NCBI RefSeq assembly: GCF_900452395.1
Contig: NZ_UGNV01000001.1
Coordinates: forward strand, 2,443,501 to 2,507,500
Source of the DNA: Legionella beliardensis
GTDB taxonomy: Bacteria > Pseudomonadota > Gammaproteobacteria > Legionellales > Legionellaceae
Reading direction: 5' to 3'
DNA: 64,000 nt
Shown: one piece after another, positions 18,097-26,441 of the stretch
How the letters are laid out: each line of letters starts with the position of its first letter
Numbering within the stretch: position 1 is the stretch's first letter
Position numbers and translations under genes: made by a program
Notes under the pieces: generated by a model
What the model was told of the DNA's origin: nothing
Databases searched by the model: none
What the model saw: the letters and a program-made list of their open reading frames with translations, nothing else

Positions 18097-18181
18097 GGAT
18101 ACCGTGGTCAAGCCACGGTAATTCGTTTTTTCTTTGACTTCTTTCCATTCTATCGAAATACCGTGGCTTGACCACGGTATC
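18097..18181. repeat. REPIN-like element, well conserved
   Basis: Left arm GGATACCGTGGTCAAGCC... (18097-18125) and right arm (18154-18181) are near-perfect inverted repeats. Each arm is itself a hairpin of TACCGTGG/CCACGGTA around the loop TCAAG. The spacer is T-rich. It sits just after rne and could act as its 3' end structure. Confidence 0.88.
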
Positions 18182-18206
18182 TATACCTCGTACTCCACCC
18201 AAAAAA

Positions 18207-18268
18207 GTAGCCCATGTGAAACAAAGTGAAACCCGGATTTCGGTTCTGCGCACCTGCACCCAGGCTAC
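18207..18268. repeat. Dyad repeat family 2 (copy 2)
   Basis: Runs from GTAGCCCATGTGAAAC to CACCCAGGCTAC, with the core AAAGTGAAACCCGG; inverted relative to the copy at 11183. It lies 26 bp from the REPIN-like element, a pairing seen again near 21.7, 38.3 and 45.6 kb. Confidence 0.75.
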
Positions 18269-18362
18269 CTTTCTTTGTAATAATATGGATACTGTGTTCA
18301 ACCTACCTTACTTCAGAATAAAAGCAAGGTAAGGCAGCTAACAAGAAAATAGGCATGGAAAG

Positions 18363-19769
18363 CTAATCCTCTAGTCCTGTGGCTATAGGTGTGACACCAA
18401 TATTTGGATTTACTCCGCAATCATCTAATAATTTTAAAAGATTGTTACCTCGCCTAGTTAATCGTCTTACACAATAAATCTCAAGATAGCTTTTTAAAAT
18501 ATAATAGTAATCTGGCAATGTAAGAATGGTTAGAATTTTTTCTGCCCGCTCAACATGATGAGCCTTCTCATCATCACAGGCTTGAAAAAGGACAGTACCT
18601 AGCATGGAAGCGATGCTTGCTTGGCGTAAACGATTAGCTTGATAAAAACGTTGTATGGCTTCATCCAGAGCCCTGTCTTTATCCCACTCAACCCAATTAT
18701 CATAAATCATTAAGGCTTTAGAAACGGCAAATTCATCAGCTTGAATTAATGCTTGTAATGCATAAGCTACAGGAACAACAGCCTGCACATTTGCCCAGGA
18801 ACAATTACCACTAATTTGAGAACTAATTGGTATTTGAGCGGCATGCACTAAACCTAATTCCTGGTTAATCGTTTGATGAAAATAACGTCTGGGTTGCTTT
18901 TTATAGAGAAATTCACGTAAGAAGCTGATATTAAACATCTCAGGACGGCTAATTTTATAAATATTAACACTTCCTTCTTTTAAACTATTTTCCCCTCTAT
19001 CTATTTTTGCCCACCAGGCATGGTATTTAATAAAGCACATCGCATGGCCACGGCTTGCCGCAGGCAAGATAAGTAAGGGGGCTTTAATAAGCTGTTCTAG
19101 ATGGCTCCCTTGCTGGTCTAAATTGAACTGATGCTGTAATTTCAAAAGCTCTGCCGCTATTTCTAAAGCATCCATCGTATATTGAATATAAGGGAAATGC
19201 TCACGTAAATGACGCGTTGAATAGCTACTTACAAATCGCCGTAGCGAATCTTTAATCATGGCTACAGTAAACTCTAAAATAAAGCCCTCAAAATCTAGCT
19301 CAACAAATTCTCCCTCGGCATTAACAATATCTACATCACCTTGTAACTCATAGCGATGCCCTATTAGCTTGGCATTAATAAAATCTAAGGCAAAATCAAG
19401 TTTTGCCCCATATTGATAGAGCAAATGCTTCATGGCCTCTTGGGCTCTTAAAATAGGATAAACTAACACTGACATACCTGAGCTGGTATAAGCATTAGGA
19501 TTTGCGCCGCGCTCTAGTAAAAGTCGTGCTAGATCTAAATCGTTATTATCAACCGCCCAATGCAGTGGCGTTCGTCCTGTCACATCAGGTTTATTTACAT
19601 TAACACCACGCACCAGTAATTCTTGTGCAATGGGGATCTGCCTTGTTATTGCACACTCAATAAGTGCCGTAAAACCATACTCATCAATGTCATCAAGCGA
19701 CTCACCTGCACGGATATAAAAATCGAAATCAGGCATGCGACATGAAATTATATCATTGGCTATAGTCAT
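18363..19769 (-). CDS. ankH: Ankyrin-repeat Dot/Icm effector, AnkH/LegA3-like
   Basis: A 468-residue protein with about four ankyrin repeats at residues 29-125 (cores TALIECAITRQ, TPLHWAVDNND, MSVLVYPILRAQ). The rest carries a cysteine-protease-like pattern: His242 in SRGHAMCF, Asp257 in AKIDRGEN, Gln318 and Cys323 in SSQISGNCSWAN. The order His-Asp-Gln-Cys is that of clan CE enzymes. Length and layout fit AnkH (LegA3), a core Legionella effector reported to have ankyrin repeats plus a cysteine-protease-like domain and to act in the host nucleus through LARP7. Orthology is from memory, not alignment. The ATG has AGAGGCG about nine bases upstream. A 165-bp hairpin-bearing spacer separates it from the upstream gene. 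Confidence 0.72.
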   Translation of the reverse strand: MTIANDIISCRMPDFDFYIRAGESLDDIDEYGFTALIECAITRQIPIAQELLVRGVNVNKPDVTGRTPLHWAVDNNDLDLARLLLERGANPNAYTSSGMSVLVYPILRAQEAMKHLLYQYGAKLDFALDFINAKLIGHRYELQGDVDIVNAEGEFVELDFEGFILEFTVAMIKDSLRRFVSSYSTRHLREHFPYIQYTMDALEIAAELLKLQHQFNLDQQGSHLEQLIKAPLLILPAASRGHAMCFIKYHAWWAKIDRGENSLKEGSVNIYKISRPEMFNISFLREFLYKKQPRRYFHQTINQELGLVHAAQIPISSQISGNCSWANVQAVVPVAYALQALIQADEFAVSKALMIYDNWVEWDKDRALDEAIQRFYQANRLRQASIASMLGTVLFQACDDEKAHHVERAEKILTILTLPDYYYILKSYLEIYCVRRLTRRGNNLLKLLDDCGVNPNIGVTPIATGLED

Positions 19770-19799
19770 TTAGAATTCGCCTCTATTTAACGTAAGTTT

Positions 19800-19929
19800 A
19801 GCGACACCAACACTATTCCATAGCCTCTATGTCAAACTATTTTAATCTAGCTCCCGTACCAAAGCTTCGCATTTTACGGGTTAACGTTCGTTTAGCGACA
19901 AACGCTATTCCCTAGCGTTGATGTCGAAC
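19800..19929. repeat. Two copies of a small hairpin repeat
   Basis: The segment at 19886-19929 is a dyad (GTTCG...CGAAC), with an inner hairpin AACGCTA/TAGCGTT around TTCCC. A diverged direct copy lies at 19800-19838, sharing TAGCGACA, CTATTCC, TAGC and ATGTC in the same order. They lie between the Lys/Arg-rich gene and the ankyrin gene and may terminate the former. Confidence 0.5.
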
Positions 19930-19934
19930 TCACA

Positions 19935-20597
19935 TTATTTAAGACCGGGTTTAGGCGCTGTAGAAAATTTCGGCATATTACCTAAACGCAACTGTTTTTC
20001 CATTTCCTGCTCACGCCGTTCGTTATCGTATTCGCGCCGGGCAGCGGTATTAAGGGGAGGTTCAGGATTTAGGTTAGGATCAATGCCATCAAACCGCTGG
20101 GCATCTAACCAGGGATGCTGTTTAATTGAATTTTGTAACTCACCTTCTGGCGCTGGTTTATCCTCTTCTGCACTATGTTCCCTTGCGTGAACCTTAGCTA
20201 ATTGTCGGTGGCCATCTTGTTCAATTAAACGTCTTTTGCGTGCCATTTCTGGGGTATCTTCACCCAAAATAGAAGCTTTTCTTTTTCTTGTTGTTTCTCT
20301 GTCAGATAGATTAGTTGGGATATCAAGCCGGCCGACATCAGGTAACGCGCTTGATGAAACACTAATTGGCCGCCTAATTAAGCTGCGCTTAGGTACAGCT
20401 GTTGATGCTTCTTTGCCAGAGGCGACAGCTTTTCTCTTTCTGCCCGTTAGCCGCTCAGAAAGTTTACCTAAAATTCCACTTTGGCTTTTTTCTGAGCTTT
20501 TTTTGAGTTCCTTGTTTTTTAAATAAAGCAATCTTCTCTTGTCAGATTGCAAGCTTACTGGTAGGTTAATTTCGTCATCTATTTCATTCATATTCAC
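19935..20597 (-). CDS. Lys/Arg-rich protein with NLS-like clusters, unknown function
   Basis: A 220-residue, highly charged and probably disordered protein with no family I recognise. Basic clusters that look like nuclear localisation signals occur at KSSEKSQ...LTGRKRKA (about residue 53), TTRKRKAS (about 103) and ARKRRLIE (about 119). The C-terminal half is acidic/proline-containing (AEEDKPAPEGE) and ends KFSTAPKPGLK. The GTG at 20597 lies eight bases after the asd stop; an ATG at 20591 is the alternative. Neither has a clear Shine-Dalgarno sequence. Position before the ankH-like gene and the NLS-like motifs make it a candidate nuclear effector, but that is inference. Confidence 0.6.
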   Translation of the reverse strand: MNMNEIDDEINLPVSLQSDKRRLLYLKNKELKKSSEKSQSGILGKLSERLTGRKRKAVASGKEASTAVPKRSLIRRPISVSSSALPDVGRLDIPTNLSDRETTRKRKASILGEDTPEMARKRRLIEQDGHRQLAKVHAREHSAEEDKPAPEGELQNSIKQHPWLDAQRFDGIDPNLNPEPPLNTAARREYDNERREQEMEKQLRLGNMPKFSTAPKPGLK

Positions 20598-20605
20598 ATT
20601 ATATG

Positions 20606-21628
20606 TTATAAATGTTCAAGTTGCAGAATTTCTGCAATCTGAATTGCATTTGTTGCCGCCCCTTTGCGAATATTATCAGCAACTATCCACATATTAAGCC
20701 CGCAGGGATGAGAGATATCTTCTCTAATACGGCCTACAAACACATCGTCATGGCCAATGGCATGCGTGATTACTGTTGGATATTCTAATTTCGCCAGGTC
20801 ATCGACTACCTTTATACCTGGTGCGCTACGCAAGATATTGCGCGCATCACCTGCACTTAATGGCATTTTTAACTCTAAGTGAACTGCTTCTGAATGCCCA
20901 TACAAAACAGGAACCCGTACTGTCGTGGGGTTTACCCGAATAGTATCATCTTCCATGATTTTCTTAGTTTCCCATACCATTTTCATTTCTTCTTTGCTAT
21001 AACCATTTTCTAAGAATTCATCGATATGGGGAAGTGCATTAAATGCAATTTGCTGTGGATAAACAGATGCTGCAGCTGGACGACCATTAAGTAACTCGCC
21101 CACTTGTGATATTAGTTCAGAAATAGCCTTTTTTCCAGTGCCCGAAACTGATTGATAAGTTGCTACATTAATACGGCTTATGCCTACCGCATCATGTATT
21201 GGCTTTAAAGCAACCACCATTTGAATGGTTGAACAGTTGGGATTCGCTATAATACCTCGCTTATGATAGTCACCAATACGATGCGCATTAACCTCTGGTA
21301 CAACTAGAGGAATCTCATCGTCATAACGAAAGCATGATGTGTTATCGATAACAATACAGCCTGCATTGACGGCAATAGGGGCATAAGTTTTTGATACAGA
21401 TGCGCCTGCTGAAAATAAAGCAATATCAACCTGGCTAAAATTAAATGTTGCTAGGTTTAATACATCAAAAACCTTTTTTTTAAAAGTAACTGTCTTATTA
21501 ATAGAGCGCTCGCTAGCCAGTGGATAAAGATTATTTACTGGAAAATTTCGCTCTTCTAATACGCTTATTATCATTTCCCCTACGGCACCTGTTGCGCCTA
21601 CGACAGCAACATTCAATAATTTACTCAT
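20606..21628 (-). CDS. asd: Aspartate-semialdehyde dehydrogenase
   Basis: NADPH-dependent reduction of beta-aspartyl phosphate to aspartate semialdehyde, on the path to diaminopimelate, lysine, threonine and methionine. The 340-residue protein has the nucleotide motif GATGAVGEM at residues 10-18, the catalytic cysteine in NPNCSTIQ near residue 130, and the GTGKKA loop near residue 162. It resembles the shorter, Gram-positive-like Asd branch found in Legionella and Pseudomonas relatives. Followed within eight bases by the Lys/Arg-rich gene. Confidence 0.94.
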   Translation of the reverse strand: MSKLLNVAVVGATGAVGEMIISVLEERNFPVNNLYPLASERSINKTVTFKKKVFDVLNLATFNFSQVDIALFSAGASVSKTYAPIAVNAGCIVIDNTSCFRYDDEIPLVVPEVNAHRIGDYHKRGIIANPNCSTIQMVVALKPIHDAVGISRINVATYQSVSGTGKKAISELISQVGELLNGRPAAASVYPQQIAFNALPHIDEFLENGYSKEEMKMVWETKKIMEDDTIRVNPTTVRVPVLYGHSEAVHLELKMPLSAGDARNILRSAPGIKVVDDLAKLEYPTVITHAIGHDDVFVGRIREDISHPCGLNMWIVADNIRKGAATNAIQIAEILQLEHL

Positions 21629-21707
21629 AAGTAGCCTCTTGTTTATAGGTTTTTATTTAATTACCTAATCTCTATACGGTATCCATCGTACTTATTACCA
21701 CCTCGAT

Positions 21708-21897
21708 GGATGCCGCGGTCAAGCCGCGGTAATTCGTTTTTTCTTTATTTACCTACACGACCTCAAAACACCATAATTGGACCATAGTATCCCTACTGCA
21801 TACTACCTTACTAAATTTTCTAATCGAGCCGCGATAATGCATTTTCCGGTGTATCTTCCCTAACTATGAAATGCCGTCGCTTGACCACAGTATCTAC
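21708..21897. repeat. Two REPIN-like copies, one conserved and one degenerate
   Basis: The first copy (21708-21792) has an intact left arm beginning GGATGCCGCGGTCAAGCC and a diverged right arm ending in GTATCC. The second (about 21818-21897) has both arms decayed, recognisable from GAGCCGCGATAAT and GTCGCTTGACCACAGTATC. They fill most of the asd-aroC spacer. Confidence 0.7.
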
Positions 21898-21911
21898 ATC
21901 CTGGCAGAGAG

Positions 21912-21971
21912 GTAGCCTGGGTGTAGGTCCGCAGACCGAAGCCCGGGTTTCACTTCGTTTCACCCAGGCTA
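21912..21971. repeat. Dyad repeat family 2 (copy 3)
   Basis: 60 bp from GTAGCCTGGGTG to CACCCAGGCTA, with the core GTTTCACTTCGTTTCACCC, next to a REPIN-like copy. It ends 14 bases before the aroC stop and may serve as its transcript end. Confidence 0.78.
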
Positions 21972-21984
21972 ACTCATAATATCA

Positions 21985-23061
21985 CTAGCGTTTCCTTGCA
22001 ATATCCACGATTTGCGCCTTATGCCTTAAAAAATGATCCATTAATACTAGAGCCATCATCGCTTCAGCAATGGGAACTGCACGAATACCAACGCATGGAT
22101 CATGTCGGCCTTTAGTGATTACTGTTACTTCTTCACCATAACGATTAATTGTCTTTCCAGGTTTTACAATACTTGATGTTGGTTTTAAGGCAATGCTTAC
22201 TTCAAGTCGTTGTCCAGTTGAAATCCCGCCTAATACACCACCAGCATTATTACTGCAAAAGCCTTCCTTTCTTATTTCATCACGGTGCTCGCTCCCTAAT
22301 TGGGTAATAGATGCAAAACCTGCACCAATTTCCACCGCCTTTACTGCATTAATAGACATCATGGCGTAAGCTAAGGTTGCGTCTAATTTGTCAAAAACAG
22401 GATCCCCTAAGCCAATTGGCATCCCTTCGGCATAGATATTAACACGAGCACCAACTGAATCGCCTTGACGCCGTAAGTTATCAATGTAGTTTGCTAAGTC
22501 CTCAATTTGGTCTTTATTGGGACAAAAAAAAGCATTATTATTTATTTCTTGCGCATCCTTAAAATCTAAGCTAAGCGAGCCCATTTGCTTTAAATAGCCG
22601 GTAATTGTTAGCCCAAGCTTCTCTTGTAAAAAAAGGCGAGCAATAGCACCAGCCGCAACGCGTGCTACCGTTTCTCTAGCCGATGAACGACCACCGCCTC
22701 GATAATCACGATGCTGATATTTGTGATGGTAAGTAAAATCGGCGTGGCCTGGGCGAAATAAATCCTTTATGTCATCATAATCTTTTGTTCGTTGATCGTT
22801 ATTATGAATGATTAAAGCAATGGGTGTTCCTGTCGTTAAGCCCTCAAAAACACCAGATAATAGCTCAACTTTATCTTCTTCACGGCGCTGAGTTGTATAT
22901 TTAGACTGCCCGGGTTTGCGCTTGTCTAAAAAAGGCTGAATTCTTTCTTCTGACAGCGCAAGCCCCGGTGGGCAACCATCGATGATACAACCCAGTGCTT
23001 TGCCATGGCTCTCACCAAACGTTGTTACTGTAAATAATTTACCAAATGTGTTGCCGCTCAT
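21985..23061 (-). CDS. aroC: Chorismate synthase
   Basis: Converts 5-enolpyruvylshikimate 3-phosphate to chorismate, the last common step of aromatic synthesis, using reduced FMN. The 358-residue length is typical. Family signatures are [18 protein letters not shown] at residues 15-32, [13 protein letters not shown] near 103 and [12 protein letters not shown] near 119. It follows prmB by eight bases on the same strand, as in many gammaproteobacteria. Confidence 0.97.
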   Translation of the reverse strand: MSGNTFGKLFTVTTFGESHGKALGCIIDGCPPGLALSEERIQPFLDKRKPGQSKYTTQRREEDKVELLSGVFEGLTTGTPIALIIHNNDQRTKDYDDIKDLFRPGHADFTYHHKYQHRDYRGGGRSSARETVARVAAGAIARLFLQEKLGLTITGYLKQMGSLSLDFKDAQEINNNAFFCPNKDQIEDLANYIDNLRRQGDSVGARVNIYAEGMPIGLGDPVFDKLDATLAYAMMSINAVKAVEIGAGFASITQLGSEHRDEIRKEGFCSNNAGGVLGGISTGQRLEVSIALKPTSSIVKPGKTINRYGEEVTVITKGRHDPCVGIRAVPIAEAMMALVLMDHFLRHKAQIVDIARKR

Positions 23062-23069
23062 AGTTACCC

Positions 23070-23981
23070 TTAAGATGCAAAATAGTCTTTTAATTGCTGG
23101 GCTGTTAACAAAAAGACACCCTGCCCACCATTTTCGAACTCAAGCCAGGTAAAAGATAAATCAGGGTATGCCTTAACTAGCTCTTCTTCACTATTACCAA
23201 CCTCAACGATTAGAACCCCATCCTTAGCTAAATAATTATGCGCCTGAGACAGGATTTCATTAACAATTGCCAAGCCATTAGACGGCGTTCTTAATGCCAT
23301 GTCAGGCTCATGTAAATACTCAGGCGGCAAGGTTAGCATTTCTGCATCCCCTACATAAGGTGGATTAGATATAATGATATCATAGCGCTCTTTCGGTACA
23401 TTTTGCCAACAATCTGATTGAATTAAATTAACTATGCCGTCTAACTGATGACGTTGGCAATTTATTGTAGCTACTTGTAACGCTTCTTCAGATAAATCCA
23501 CCGCATCGATTATGGCGTGCGGAAAAGCATAACTACAAGCAATAGCAATACACCCACTTCCAGTACATAGATCTAAAATCCGGTCAACTTTAAAGGGATC
23601 AACCCAGGGAGAAAATTGCCTTTCAATGAGTTCGGCTATTGGCGAGCGAGGAATCAACACCCGCTCATCTACATAAAAGTGTAAATCACAAAAATAGGTT
23701 TGTTTAGTCAGGTAAGGTACAGGAATACGTTCTTCAATACGTCTTTCTAACTGCCGAGCCAGTAACTGCTTTTCAGGCGTGGTTAGCTGTGTTTGCAACA
23801 AGAAGGGTTCAACATCAAATGGCAGCGCTAGACTACCTAGAATCAAAGAACGAATATCATCCCATGCGTTATCGGTACCATGCCCATAATAAAGATCATG
23901 GCTATTTGCCTGGGTCAGGCCAAATCGTAAAAAATCAGCAATTGTGTTTAATTGCATGACATCATCATAAACTGAAGCCAT
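23070..23981 (-). CDS. prmB: 50S ribosomal protein L3 N(5)-glutamine methyltransferase
   Basis: Methylates a glutamine of ribosomal protein L3, using S-adenosylmethionine. The 303-residue protein has an N-terminal helical domain, the SAM-binding stretch [13 protein letters not shown] near residue 140, and the NPPY substrate motif in [13 protein letters not shown] near residue 208. Neighbouring aroC is the classic prmB partner, which separates it from the paralogue PrmC (normally next to prfA). Confidence 0.93.
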   Translation of the reverse strand: MASVYDDVMQLNTIADFLRFGLTQANSHDLYYGHGTDNAWDDIRSLILGSLALPFDVEPFLLQTQLTTPEKQLLARQLERRIEERIPVPYLTKQTYFCDLHFYVDERVLIPRSPIAELIERQFSPWVDPFKVDRILDLCTGSGCIAIACSYAFPHAIIDAVDLSEEALQVATINCQRHQLDGIVNLIQSDCWQNVPKERYDIIISNPPYVGDAEMLTLPPEYLHEPDMALRTPSNGLAIVNEILSQAHNYLAKDGVLIVEVGNSEEELVKAYPDLSFTWLEFENGGQGVFLLTAQQLKDYFAS

Positions 23982-24141
23982 TGTTTGTTTTATCCTAATT
24001 ATTGAAAAAAATTAAATCATATTGCATATAAATTAAATTTTCTATCCTCGGTTTTTATAAATTTAAACGACCATAGGTTGCGTTCTAATGCTTTTAAATA
24101 CGATATACTTCATAATAGTTTAATTTTTTGCAAGTTTGTTC

Positions 24142-24702
24142 ATGCCTAAAGAAGTATCTGATGAGGATAAAGCTTTATTTCGTGAAGCTGTGAAGGCAGT
24201 AAAGCCTTTAAAAAAAAGCAACATGATTGAGCAAGACCTTGTTGTTAAAGCACAGCGATCGCATCAAAAAGCAGCAACTCAAACCACAATTGTCAATAAA
24301 CCGACATTAAATCAAAGTACTATTTTTTTATCTAATTATTATACTCATGAAGTCCAAGCTCAATCTACGCTTTCTTTCTGTCGTTCAAATATTCCGGCTA
24401 AACGTTTAAGAGAACTTAAACAGGGCAAAATACCCTGGCAATCCAAATTGGATTTACATGGCTTCCAAATCGAGGCAGCACAAGATAGTTTAGTTACGTT
24501 TATTTTACAAGAAATCGCATTAAATCATCGCTGCATATTAATTGTTCATGGCAAAGGCAGTCAGAACGGTGAGCCACCGGTGCTTAAAAATTTAGTCAAT
24601 CACTGGTTGCCACAAGTTCCTTCAGTGATTGCTTTTCATAGTGCGCTGCCTAGAGATGGGGGCTCTGGTGCTTTGTATGTTTTACTAAAACGCAATAGGT
24701 AA
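24142..24702 (+). CDS. Smr-domain protein
   Basis: A 186-residue protein with a charged N-terminal half and a C-terminal Smr (small MutS-related) domain from about residue 95. The diagnostic motifs are LDLHGF (residues about 103-108) and HGKGS (about 139-143). Smr domains are nucleic-acid nucleases or ribosome-collision factors; E. coli SmrB cleaves mRNA at collided ribosomes, and prmB-smrB adjacency is a known arrangement. I would call this SmrB-like. The ATG at 24142 is preferred over an upstream in-frame TTG. Divergent from prmB. Confidence 0.85.
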   Translation: MPKEVSDEDKALFREAVKAVKPLKKSNMIEQDLVVKAQRSHQKAATQTTIVNKPTLNQSTIFLSNYYTHEVQAQSTLSFCRSNIPAKRLRELKQGKIPWQSKLDLHGFQIEAAQDSLVTFILQEIALNHRCILIVHGKGSQNGEPPVLKNLVNHWLPQVPSVIAFHSALPRDGGSGALYVLLKRNR

Positions 24703-24710
24703 ATTCTAAG

Positions 24711-24794
24711 CGTCATTGCGAGCCTTTATGCAGTAAAGGTGAAGCAATCCAGGCTTAAGCGCTGTTCATTGCTCGAACTGGATTGCTTCGCTCG
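24711..24794. repeat. Palindromic repeat of the CGTCATTGCGAGC type
   Basis: Begins CGTCATTGCGAGC and contains GAAGCAATCCAG (24741-24752), inverted as CTGGATTGCTTC (24778-24789). Repeats with this wording occur between genes in Rickettsia, Coxiella and Legionella. Only one copy is present in this window, downstream of the Smr gene. Confidence 0.7.
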
Positions 24795-24894
24795 ATAGAA
24801 TAGTTTTTCTATTTAAAACAGAAACTCGCCACTTAAGATTGAATTTTTTATCATAAGCGTTTACCATTTGGCCAAAGTTTTGAATCCATTTAAT

Positions 24895-25530
24895 ATGAGC
24901 ACACTACCTATTATTATTGGTATTTCCGGCCCTTCGGCGTCAGGAAAAAGCCTTCTTGCTAATACTATTGTCAATGAGCTCGGTTCTGCTCAAGTTGTTG
25001 TTATTTCTGAGGATGCCTATTATAAAGATAATAGCCATCTGCCTTTAGCAGAGCGAGAAAAAATCAACTATGATCACCCTAACGCATTTGATCATGCCTT
25101 GCTTTGTGATCACCTTAAGCGTTTACAAAAAGGCGAAACGGTTGAAATACCTATTTACTCACATTCAAAACATATTCGTTTGCCGGAAACACGTCGTATA
25201 GGCCAACATGCCATCATTGTCTTAGAAGGTATTTTATTATTTACTGATAAAGATCTTCGCGAGACGATGGATATTCGAATTTTTATGTCTACCCCCTTAG
25301 ATATTTGCTTAACGCGTCGACTCAAACGCGATGTAGTTGAAAGACATCGCTCTTTCGAATCGGTTGTTCATCAATATGAAACCACAGTCCGGCCTATGTA
25401 CCTGCAATTTATTGAACCTTCAAGCCGTTACGCTGATATTATTGTGCCTAGGGGCGGTGAAAATCGCATTGCTATTGATATGATTCAAGCAAAAATGCGC
25501 GAACTGCTTGCTGCACATCAGGCCAATTAA
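24895..25530 (+). CDS. udk: Uridine kinase
   Basis: Phosphorylates uridine and cytidine to UMP and CMP for pyrimidine salvage. The 211-residue protein starts [19 protein letters not shown], with the Walker A loop at residues 10-18. Other family marks are [18 protein letters not shown] near residue 56, the lid [12 protein letters not shown] near residue 142 and a C-terminal [11 protein letters not shown]. The ATG at 24895 is chosen because family members begin just before the P-loop; a TTG start nine codons upstream is possible. Neither has a strong ribosome site. fabI follows by about 30 bp. Confidence 0.92.
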   Translation: MSTLPIIIGISGPSASGKSLLANTIVNELGSAQVVVISEDAYYKDNSHLPLAEREKINYDHPNAFDHALLCDHLKRLQKGETVEIPIYSHSKHIRLPETRRIGQHAIIVLEGILLFTDKDLRETMDIRIFMSTPLDICLTRRLKRDVVERHRSFESVVHQYETTVRPMYLQFIEPSSRYADIIVPRGGENRIAIDMIQAKMRELLAAHQAN

Positions 25531-25563
25531 TCTTACTATTATAAGCGTTAAGGAGGTTGCACT

Positions 25564-26349
25564 ATGGGTTTTTTAAGTGGTAAACGAGCATTAATTATTG
25601 GTTTAGCAAGTAATCGTTCTATTGCTTACGGTATTGCTAAAGCGTTTCATGAGCAAGGCGCAGAACTTGCCTTTACCTACCAAAACGAAAAGCTACGCTC
25701 GCGGGTTGAAAACATGGCCGCTGAATTTAACTCAACGCTTACTTTTCCATGTGATGTTGCTAATGATCAAGAGATTCATGCCGTGATGGAACAATTAGGC
25801 ACTCATTGGTCACATCTAGATTGTTTAATTCATTCAGTCGCTTTTGCACCTGCTGATCAAATTAGTGGCGATTTCATTGAATGCGCTACTCGCGAGGGCT
25901 TTCATATTGCCCATGATATTAGCGCCTACAGCCTAGTTGGTTTGGCTAAGGCTGCCCTACCTTTAATGACAGATACTAATGGCTCCATTCTAACGTTAAG
26001 CTACTATGGTGCTGAAAAGGCGGTTCCTAATTACAACGTCATGGGTATTGCCAAAGCAAGCCTTGAAGCCTCAGTACGTTATCTCGCGGCAAGCTTAGGA
26101 ACACGAGGTATTCGTGTTAATGCCATTTCGGCAGGCCCTATTAAAACATTGGCAGCAGCAGGCATTAAAGATTTTCGTAAAATGCAAAGTGCTTATGCAG
26201 CAACAACCCCCTTAAAACGCAATGTCACTGCAGAGGAAGTTGGTAATACGGCTGCCTTTTTATGCTCTGATCTGGCCTCAGGCATTACAGCAGAAGTTGT
26301 TCATGTCGATGCAGGCTATCATGCTGTTGCGATGTCAAATCTTGAGTAA
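25564..26349 (+). CDS. fabI: Enoyl-[acyl-carrier-protein] reductase FabI
   Basis: NADH-dependent enoyl-ACP reductase, the last step of each fatty-acid elongation round and the target of triclosan-type inhibitors. The 261-residue protein has the FabI-type nucleotide loop [15 protein letters not shown] at residues 11-25 and the Y-x6-K catalytic pair in [10 protein letters not shown] (Tyr about 158, Lys about 165), with [10 protein letters not shown] after it. A near-perfect ribosome site (AAGGAGG) precedes the ATG. Terminated by the palindrome at 26399. Confidence 0.97.
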   Translation: MGFLSGKRALIIGLASNRSIAYGIAKAFHEQGAELAFTYQNEKLRSRVENMAAEFNSTLTFPCDVANDQEIHAVMEQLGTHWSHLDCLIHSVAFAPADQISGDFIECATREGFHIAHDISAYSLVGLAKAALPLMTDTNGSILTLSYYGAEKAVPNYNVMGIAKASLEASVRYLAASLGTRGIRVNAISAGPIKTLAAAGIKDFRKMQSAYAATTPLKRNVTAEEVGNTAAFLCSDLASGITAEVVHVDAGYHAVAMSNLE

Positions 26350-26398
26350 ATGCTGTTTCACTACTTAGTTAAACGCTGTACCTATTCAGAGAAAAGTA

Positions 26399-26420
26399 AT
26401 TGGGCCTCTTAAGGCCCAAT
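26399..26420. terminator. Bidirectional intrinsic terminator
   Basis: ATTGGGCCT and AGGCCCAAT form a 9-bp GC-rich stem with loop CTTA. It lies between the convergent fabI and the minus-strand membrane-protein gene. Flanks are AT-rich, with weak U tracts either way. Confidence 0.7.
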
Positions 26421-26441
26421 CAAAATTATTAAACTGCAATA

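Noticed and set aside
17999-18301. 100-codon frame on the minus strand after rne
   Set aside because: Covers the rne 3' end and the two repeats in antisense; composition is repeat-derived.
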